Source: Trypanosoma brucei gambiense DAL972
Taxonomy: Eukaryota; Euglenozoa; Kinetoplastea; Trypanosomatida; Trypanosomatidae
Reading direction: 5' to 3'
Length of the DNA stretch: 64,000 bases
Assembly (NCBI RefSeq): GCF_000210295.1
Contig: NC_026736.1
Location: forward strand, 1,204,022 to 1,268,021
Under the pieces are notes generated by a model. That model saw only the letters and a list, made by a program, of their open reading frames with translations, was not told where the DNA came from and ran no database searches. Shown here piece by piece: positions 60,701-64,000 of the stretch. A program made the position numbers and the translations under genes. Every line of letters begins with the position of its first letter. Within the stretch, counting starts at the first letter, position 1.

Positions 60701-62517
60701 CTAACCAAAGCAGCGCGTCGCAGCAAGAACCGCGCTGCTCAGAGAACGGGGTTGAGGGGGGGAGGTCGTCTGAACTGCGTCCGATAAGTGCTCTTGCGGG
60801 GGAGTCGGTTTGCTTATGGCTCAAGAATATGCTAATCACTATGGAGGAAAGGAGCCGCGGCTTACTTGAGGATTTGTGCTATCATGAATACAGTGTCCTC
60901 AAGCGGATGACGTCCATTGGCTCTCTTTTTTCGTTTGGCGAAAATGCTCCCAACACGAGGAGCCCTGAGGTGGCCGCCAGGGTGGTTGACCGTACTTCGG
61001 TGTCTGCATGTAGTGACCATTTGCGCGGTGGTTTTCGACTTGGATCAATATGTGGTGTCGTGCCCCATGATGCTCCTTGCGTGCCTAGCCTCATGCATAC
61101 TGAAGCGGACTGCGGTTTAAGAGATGCAGCATCGGAACATGAACAACTTGCCCAGCGTATAGTCGCGTTTGAACGGCTGCAGCATCAACGTGAGGTCGAG
61201 TTTCAGCAGAAGGATGAGCAAATCAGGGAATACCTAGTTGAAGTGGAGGCGATGGATCGTGAAAGGATGGCGATGTATCGCTTAAAGGAGGAGGAACACG
61301 AGGCTGCGGCTGCACAGTTGCAGGTGGCAAAACGTGAGTTTGACCACCGTGTTAATTGCATGCAGCAAACCCTTTTTTGCCGCGGCGCGCAGCAACACGC
61401 TGAGTCCATAGTCTTGCAGGAGGCCGCTGAACGCGAGAACATTTTTCGGCTATTCAACATTCAACTTCACAAGATTTTCGCCCATGAGAGAAACATGGCG
61501 CACCATACGAACTGTGTGGACTTGTTGCGCCAGAGAGAGGAGATGATCACGCTTGAGGAGGCACAACTCCAGAAACGTATAAGTCAGCTAAAGGACGAGG
61601 AGGATGAGTGGAAAAGACGTCGTTCCACCGAGGAGACGCAGATACTCACGTACCTATTGGAGCTACAAAACGAAGATATGCTGCGCAAGCAAGCCATTGG
61701 GGAGAAGGGAAGCCGAGAGGACACCGCGAAATACTGCGAAGACGCCGAACGCGGGGTTGCGGGTTTGTGTAATGTGATGCATCGAGTAAGGGATCACACG
61801 CAGAAGTGTGAACTTGCGATACAAAAGATGGAGAGTGAACTGGAACAGCAGGCAGATGCGGAGAAGGTCTTGGAGGAACGTGAAGCTGCTGTTGAACGGC
61901 GCCGTCGTGAACTTTCCACCAGCATGGAGTCTCGGGAGCGTTCCCTTTTGGACAGGGAAATGGAACTGGAGGAGTTGACTTGTCGGCTTAAAGGTGACAT
62001 ACAAAAACGTGAACTTGCGATACAAAAGATGGAGAGTGAACTGGAACAGCAGGCAGATGCGGAGAAGGTCTTGGAGGAACGTGAAGCTGCTGTTGAACGG
62101 CGCCGTCGTGAACTTTCCACCAGCATGGAGTCTCGGGAGCGTTCCCTCTTGGAACAGGAAGTGGACCTACGGAAACTGTCCACTAAAGCAGGGGATAATT
62201 GTCGTAAACGTCCGGGTTCTCGTGTGGCACATAATCAGGAAGGTTCCTACTACGTTGACGTCAAGAAGCTTCTGGAGGTCTGTGGATTTCAACTGCCGGG
62301 TGGAAAAGTTGAATTCCCGGACGGCTCTGACACACCGATTGAACTCACCGATAACCTTATCGACGTTATCGAATCACTACGACACCAGCTAAAGGTATGG
62401 ATTCAAAAGTATCGTGTGCTGAAGTCAGATGAGAAACTGGAGTGTGAACGCTGTTTGTGGCAGAATAACCGTGGTGCCACTGTGTGCCGATGCTGCGGCA
62501 ATGCTCAACTTGTGTAA
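57733..62517 (+). CDS. Kinesin with long coiled coil and C-terminal RanBP2-like zinc finger
   Basis: A 1,594-residue N-terminal-motor kinesin. Motor landmarks: VAVRVRPL at 51-58, P-loop GSTGSGKT at 139-146, switch I SSRSH at 274-278, switch II DLAGSE at 312-317. The usual NxSL(S/T)xLG appears as DINCSLFTLG. From about 490 to 930 the chain is a highly charged coiled coil (Glu/Arg/Lys), then a Ser/Pro/Gly-rich linker (about 930-1010), then more coiled coil to about 1480. The C-terminus holds C1571-x2-C1574-x10-C1585-x2-C1588 with N1578, the spacing of RanBP2-type fingers. It is a plus-strand single gene; kinetoplastids have many lineage-specific kinesins, and I cannot assign a subfamily. A 67-residue coiled-coil unit is duplicated near 1360-1475. 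Confidence 0.95.
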   Translation: MSMHRDLLRIRRQTSNLVSSPSPPSSRASPRARVSSARGEQRQGASEAVHVAVRVRPLSVNEAGQDVIVSMDPSAKKIFVRNRGEEKQEFPFELPVWSCGGNALNGSPPVTQAALYKMVGQPLLDHAFEGFNSTLMVYGSTGSGKTYTMMGDMDGGFLGEDEDVLNDGEEGIVPRLCREMFQKIRDRSVSLSDGGTLTWDVHASYVEVYCEKISDLLNNGAPVTIREVITDNEAHFALNGAQRVNVRNSAEILHLLKIGNRHRKTASTAMNERSSRSHAIFVVELTEMLVVRGPDGECVGAPGKFLTVRLVDLAGSERVGEAGMSGQLFKEGVDINCSLFTLGMVIEALSDPSRRHMRPPYRDSTLTKILKDAFGGNSKTTMICTIAPTEAQRVHTVQTLQYGLKARRIVNKPCAKRGPSAKELRKASEEMLSLRQKRRERQPQGGGLEESYADLRRAGGGGLHNGGALRHSESSSEGKETSLGGSNFATDEERDRYRRRMEELEEEIERARARYREQGRELQNIRRESAAEAEVRLRALEAQFNEKENHLKRKGHEIQRKHRDAESRLKEFKNFSEERISDLLRAQGELKDKLHEKELAVGQRERELQEAQSRAEEEVSRLHQRMMQQERKWLERHKALEAEICAQEDKMRDRLRDAMERMRNVEEVAARRESELHRKWLDAQQATRELHHKLAESEAEKARQISQDRRETTKRESELAHKLEETERGRKALEREAVSLKTELDVLKEDYEMLAKNSREGCDAEARLLPLEEELKRREERLQQREEQAQASLDEVLKKQEELDRLHLAVIAKADAIEKDAVAALRERESRLQKREDELKSLEHELEARSAVLDVEARDKSMEYDTKESGAEALASRERRATELLQDELQEALQRVHLDMKQREEKFDRMEDDIKRCREQLENLYNERDEMLRRASTSSAGRSCVFDSPLPVPPRGCRRCRSGTSWPSNCSTIGTGEENDASLSGRQFSPNQSSASQQEPRCSENGVEGGRSSELRPISALAGESVCLWLKNMLITMEERSRGLLEDLCYHEYSVLKRMTSIGSLFSFGENAPNTRSPEVAARVVDRTSVSACSDHLRGGFRLGSICGVVPHDAPCVPSLMHTEADCGLRDAASEHEQLAQRIVAFERLQHQREVEFQQKDEQIREYLVEVEAMDRERMAMYRLKEEEHEAAAAQLQVAKREFDHRVNCMQQTLFCRGAQQHAESIVLQEAAERENIFRLFNIQLHKIFAHERNMAHHTNCVDLLRQREEMITLEEAQLQKRISQLKDEEDEWKRRRSTEETQILTYLLELQNEDMLRKQAIGEKGSREDTAKYCEDAERGVAGLCNVMHRVRDHTQKCELAIQKMESELEQQADAEKVLEEREAAVERRRRELSTSMESRERSLLDREMELEELTCRLKGDIQKRELAIQKMESELEQQADAEKVLEEREAAVERRRRELSTSMESRERSLLEQEVDLRKLSTKAGDNCRKRPGSRVAHNQEGSYYVDVKKLLEVCGFQLPGGKVEFPDGSDTPIELTDNLIDVIESLRHQLKVWIQKYRVLKSDEKLECERCLWQNNRGATVCRCCGNAQLV
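61808..62153 (+). repeat. 145-bp in-frame tandem repeat within the kinesin
   Basis: 61808-61952 and 62009-62153 are identical except for one synonymous T/C difference (61947/62148). The offset is 201 bp, so the repeat preserves frame at 67 codons, of which about 48 are near-identical (starting ELAIQKMESELEQQ). It lengthens the coiled coil. Confidence 0.93.
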
Positions 62518-62869
62518 TTTATCTACTGCGGAGGGAGCAGGAAGAGCACAATACTAGCGTACATTACCGTCTGCGGAACTCCCCCTTTTCAAGGACGTGA
62601 CACATAGCGTGCAGAAAATAATGGCGGGAGTTCTGTAAACTCGTGTCACTTATGGTGCGCGTAGGCGTTGCGTGCGCTTTATTTTAACCTTAGACACTTT
62701 TTTTTTTCCCGCTATATGCTTGGCACGTGGGTGTAGGCCGTAACTTCCCTCAGGTAGCACTGCTGCCGTCCAGTGTTGGAGTACCGTTTGGCAGGTGTCG
62801 ATCAATAGTTCTCTTTTCGAGCGCTGTAGGTCGTATGGTAAGTGGAGGAATCGATGGTGAGTGAAAAGA

Positions 62870-62906
<37 letters not shown>

Positions 62907-64000
62907 TTTTTTGAGCACCTCAGCACGTGTGAGGAACAAAAGTGAATGTAACGGTGATGATGATAAATGCAAGATGTGAGCTCAAATGACACTAACGCGA
63001 TTTTTTTTTGTTGGAGCTATACGTCGTTGCCCTCGTTTCGTTTCAGTGTTCGTTTGCTCGCGATTGGTTTACCCTTTTAATGTGGATGCGCGTCAGTTTT
63101 TAGATTCATGAATGACCGATGTCTTGTGGTGACTTGTGCACTCATCTTACAAACGGTTGCAGTGCGTAGATTTCGCCGTGCGTTCTTCTTCCTTTGGGGG
63201 CAGAAGAAAAAAAATTAACGTCAACTTGCACGCACGAACTTAGCTAACACCGCAGGCATAATAAAGAGTTATGGGAAGTGAAGTGGTGAGAGTGGGTTGA
63301 TGGCGCCACTTTGGGATGATTGTCCTCCCTTTCCCTCCTTTTCTTTCCTTCTTTATCGTTCTCTCTCTATTCCTATCACCGTTTTTAGTACCTCTATTTG
63401 TCGTATTTGTCAACTCCTTAGTGCCATTTGTTTACTTCACTTTCCCAATCCATTCTTCTACCTTACCTTGCCTTTCTTCTATTATTACAGCGAGGACGTT
63501 TATTAGGTGGCAAATGATATGTGACGGCAGGGAACCGCTGTCTTTTGGGGTTGGAAGATTATTGTTCATGATGTGTTTGTTTGTGTACACAACAAACGTA
63601 GAGGGTGACAGCCAGAGATGGAGACCGCTGTTTTAATGACCCATCAGCGAACCCTCTTATATTGGGAGTAGACATTTTAACATTCCCCCAGCTCCAAGCG
63701 TTCTGTTGTTTTCCTTGAGTGTCTTTTTTTTACTCTTTCCTGACCTGGCGAAAAGGGGGGGGGGTAGTGTTCCTCTGCCTTATGAACTTTTGCGTGCGAA
63801 AAGGGGGAACAAATGAGCTATGTAGATGTGTCGGAACATTTCTTTTTGTTCAGATGTGTGTATACTACCCCTGTCCATGACTGATCTCGCTTGCACTTCC
63901 GTTTCAATCAACTCTCGTTATTCTTCTAAGTTTTATCTGCGTGCCTTCTTCTAAGATTCAGTATTTGTTCGCTAGGGTAAACGCTTCCCAGTTAAGGTGC
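62518..64000. other. 3' flank and intergenic region to window end
   Basis: No gene seen. Contains T-runs (62698-62706, 63001-63009), a G-run near 63757-63765 and a C/T-rich tract (63320-63500) that might serve the next gene outside the window. Confidence 0.6.
62873..62903. repeat. (AT)n microsatellite
   Basis: About fifteen AT units, followed by a T-run at 62907-62911. Confidence 0.95.

Noticed and set aside
63297..63636. Hydrophobic plus-strand frames near the right edge
   Set aside because: Phe/Leu/Pro-rich translation of a C/T tract; probably a splicing tract.
1..64000. tRNA, rRNA, ingi/RIME-type retroposons, CRISPR arrays
   Set aside because: Looked for T-loop sequences, retroposon ends and spaced repeats by eye; none found. 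A tRNAscan and repeat search would be needed to exclude them firmly.

Overview
The window is kinetoplastid nuclear DNA, almost certainly Trypanosoma brucei or a very close relative. Evidence: intronless genes in long co-directional arrays, pyrimidine tracts followed by AG just upstream of start codons (spliced-leader trans-splicing), AT/CA microsatellites and homopolymers between genes, and recognisable trypanosome genes (dynamin-like DLP pair, LRTP, MKK1-type kinase, LETM1, ovothiol synthase). Assignment to species is from recognition of proteins, not from any search.

Layout. Positions 1 to about 42,230 form one polycistronic unit read on the minus strand; about 44,728 to 64,000 form a second unit read on the plus strand. 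The 2.5 kb between them (42,230-44,727) is a divergent strand-switch region, the usual site of RNA polymerase II initiation in this group; base skew flips inside it near 43.0-43.1 kb.

Minus-strand unit, in transcription order (right to left): COQ7; a SET/NAP-like histone chaperone; an unknown protein with a possible ubiquitin-like N-terminus; an MKK-type kinase; mitochondrial enoyl-CoA hydratase; a USP5-like deubiquitinase; an unknown Ala/Pro-rich protein; a PlsC-family acyltransferase; the GINS subunit Sld5 (frame-broken in this sequence); a long coiled-coil protein; then a four-gene cassette (M1 aminopeptidase, glycerol-3-phosphate dehydrogenase-like protein, LRTP, dynamin-like protein) present twice; and finally a zinc-finger protein that runs off the left edge.

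The cassette is an 8,210-bp segmental duplication (3057-11266 and 13078-21287, offset 10,021 bp, no net indel). Three of its four genes encode identical proteins in both copies; essentially all differences lie in tight patches inside the dynamin-like gene (19 amino-acid changes). The copies are separated by 1.8 kb of unique DNA, so the two dynamin genes have different distal 3' flanks.

Plus-strand unit: tRNA isopentenyltransferase (MOD5), signal peptide peptidase, LETM1 (frame-broken by one base at an A-run), an unknown protein, the three-domain ovothiol synthase OvoA, an unknown protein with two C-terminal membrane segments, and a 1,594-residue kinesin with a C-terminal RanBP2-like zinc finger and an internal 145-bp duplication.

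Themes are mixed, as expected for trypanosome polycistrons: mitochondrial function (DLP, COQ7, LETM1, enoyl-CoA hydratase), flagellum/cytoskeleton (LRTP, kinesin), replication (Sld5), ubiquitin and thiol metabolism. I saw no tRNA or rRNA genes, no retroposons and no CRISPR. Start codons were checked on the DNA and moved to ATG where the longest open frame began with GTG or TTG.
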